Under the pieces are notes generated by a model, which was given only the letters and a program-made list of their open reading frames with translations, searched no databases and was not told where the DNA came from. Made by a program: the position numbers and the translations under genes. Below are positions 12,623 to 13,199 of a stretch of 13,199 bases of DNA, piece by piece. Source of the stretch: Thermoplasmata archaeon (GTDB lineage Archaea > Thermoplasmatota > Thermoplasmata > Halarchaeoplasmatales > Halarchaeoplasmataceae); the NCBI GenBank assembly GCA_019594305.1, contig JAFDTZ010000059.1:1-13199 (forward strand). The letters run 5' to 3'. Within the stretch, counting starts at the first letter, position 1. Each line of letters starts with the position of its first letter.

Positions 12623-12707
12623 GCGGGGGTACCCGAGCATGGCCAAAGGGGCAAGGCTTAGGACCTTGTGACATAGGTCTCCGAGGGTTCAAATCCCTCC
12701 CCCCGCA
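12623..12707 (+). tRNA. tRNA-Leu (anticodon UAG)
   Basis: An 85-nt class II tRNA can be folded by eye. The acceptor stem GCGGGGG (12623-12629) pairs perfectly with CCCCCGC (12700-12706), and the discriminator A is at 12707. The D stem is CCC/GGG with the G13-A22 pair common in tRNA-Leu. The anticodon stem is CAAGG/CCTTG (12652-12656, 12664-12668) with loop CTTAGGA and anticodon UAG at 12659-12661, reading CUA and probably other CUN codons. The long variable arm contains GAC/GUC. The T arm is GAGGG-TTCAAAT-CCCTC. There is no intron, and the 3' CCA is not encoded. A minus-strand frame across this gene is the usual false ORF seen at tRNAs. Confidence 0.97.
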
Positions 12708-12709
12708 TA

Positions 12710-12714
12710 TTTTT
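12710..12714 (+). terminator. T-tract after tRNA-Leu
   Basis: Five T residues begin 3 nt after the discriminator base, a typical archaeal termination signal for a tRNA transcript. Short T-tracts are common by chance, so confidence is moderate. Confidence 0.45.
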
Positions 12715-12739
12715 GTTTCAGGAGCGGAGCGGATGAAAC
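12715..12739. repeat. Inverted repeat GTTTCA/TGAAAC directly after the tRNA
   Basis: GTTTCA (12715-12720) and TGAAAC (12734-12739) are perfect 6-bp arms. The 13-nt loop contains GGAGC twice in tandem. It lies immediately after the T-tract of the tRNA. It could extend the terminator, be part of an attachment site, or be chance. Confidence 0.35.
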
Positions 12740-13199
12740 GGATATAAAGGGGGACGTTAGTTCGGCACATTTTCGACCTTTTTGAGTTTATCCAGTTATC
12801 GTGAAAATCACCGTACACTTAAAGATATTCACCGCCGCCCGAAAAGAAAGAAACCACCAAAGATAAGGTAGATCAATTTACCAGTAAACATGTCTCCATC
12901 TCACTATAACACACTTCAGGCGCGAAATATAGTTCCTGCCCTCGATACATGTAATTCTTTGAACCAAGATAGATTTTCGATGGGCACGCTTGCTTCAACT
13001 TCAAAGTTAAAGATATCTATGAGACTTTTCACTTTATCTACTTATATATTCAAGATATTATATATACTAGTACCGTATTCTTAGTACTAAGTGGTAAAAT
13101 GATAGGAAGATGGAAGAAAAACGGAAAGAGCATGAACATGGCCCTCGTAGGCCTGGAATCGAACAAAGAGAGCATGAGGTTGCTCTAAGCGAGTGACCT
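12740..13199. other. AT-rich, gene-poor right end
   Basis: About 460 bases without a recognisable gene. Contents seen: a TATA-like GATATAAAG (12741-12749) followed by a T5 tract at 12779-12783; a 64-codon plus-strand frame (12890-13084) with no ribosome binding site and no familiar features; a 38-codon minus-strand frame with a GTG start (13032 to 12916); a 29-codon plus-strand frame (13099-13188); and the palindrome cluster at 13058-13091. I cannot assign a product to any of these frames, and I do not call them genes. Confidence 0.5.
13058..13091. promoter_or_regulatory. TATA box with two short palindromes, candidate regulated promoter
   Basis: ATTATATATAC (about 13057-13067) is the best TATA match at this end. 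TACTAGTA (13065-13072) is a perfect 8-bp palindrome overlapping its edge. CTTAGTACTAAG (13080-13091) is a perfect 12-bp palindrome lying where transcription to the right should begin, 7 nt before the ATG of a 29-codon frame at 13099. A repressor site over the start point is a common archaeal arrangement, but the regulated gene is not identified. The same AT-rich box is also about 30 nt upstream of a minus-strand GTG at 13032. Confidence 0.4.

Noticed and set aside
12416..12747. Two plus-strand frames of 81 and 101 codons through the spacer and tRNA
   Set aside because: They run across the hairpins and the tRNA-Leu gene, lack ribosome binding sites, and show no family features.
12615..12818. 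Minus-strand frame with GGRDLNPRRP
   Set aside because: It is the translation of the tRNA-Leu gene's complement, a well-known false protein signature.
12890..13084. 64-codon plus-strand frame (MSPSHYNTLQ...)
   Set aside because: No ribosome binding site or promoter at the right distance, no recognisable motif, and low-complexity AT-rich 3' half; could be chance in AT-rich DNA.
13150..13199. tRNA-like sequence on the minus strand (GTTCGATTCC resembling a T arm)
   Set aside because: The T stem has a mismatch, the upstream AGAGCA/TGCTCT hairpin has a 6-nt rather than 7-nt loop, and no acceptor stem can be formed.
1..13199. CRISPR arrays, insertion sequences, rRNA and known riboswitches
   Set aside because: I saw no regularly spaced repeats, transposase, rRNA segments or familiar riboswitch core on either strand.

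Overview
The window reads as a chromosomal segment of an archaeon, most likely a euryarchaeote. I lean towards Thermoplasmatota or a relative, but only as an inference. The archaeal markers are a group II chaperonin with a GGM tail, an Sm-like protein paired with ribosomal protein eL37, TATA boxes about 25-30 nt before start codons, and a tRNA-Leu without an encoded CCA. The bacterial-type mismatch repair pair mutS-mutL is the most clearly 'imported' part.

Layout: (1) 1-2350 holds the thermosome subunit (+) facing thymidylate kinase (-), with T-tracts between them. (2) 2371-2835 is a divergent promoter followed by the lsm-rpl37e pair; the 55-residue eL37 gene is easily missed. (3) 2903-6815 is a tightly overlapping eight-gene operon for an Mrp-type cation/proton antiporter: mnhE, F, G, a DUF4040/MbhD-like gene, an MbhE-like gene, mnhB, C and D. 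This is the order of the membrane arm mbhA-H of Thermococcales membrane-bound hydrogenase, but no hydrogenase gene follows. (4) A convergent gene encodes an AbrB-like plus ACT-domain protein (-) whose 3' end overlaps mnhD by 18 nt. (5) mutS and mutL share an ATGA junction; MutL carries the DQHA nuclease motif and a clamp-binding-like motif. (6) pyrK, the electron-transfer subunit of dihydroorotate dehydrogenase, has its own promoter. (7) A hairpin-rich spacer, tRNA-Leu(UAG), then about 490 bases of AT-rich, gene-poor sequence ending in a palindromic promoter-like element.

First genes of transcripts (tmk, lsm, mnhE, pyrK) start about where the TATA box predicts transcription to begin, so they look leaderless. 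Most genes inside operons have GGAGG or GGTGAT ribosome binding sites. Points for a second look are substitutions at conserved ion-path positions in the antiporter, the structured spacer before the tRNA, the AbrB-ACT fusion, and the palindromic promoter at the right edge.
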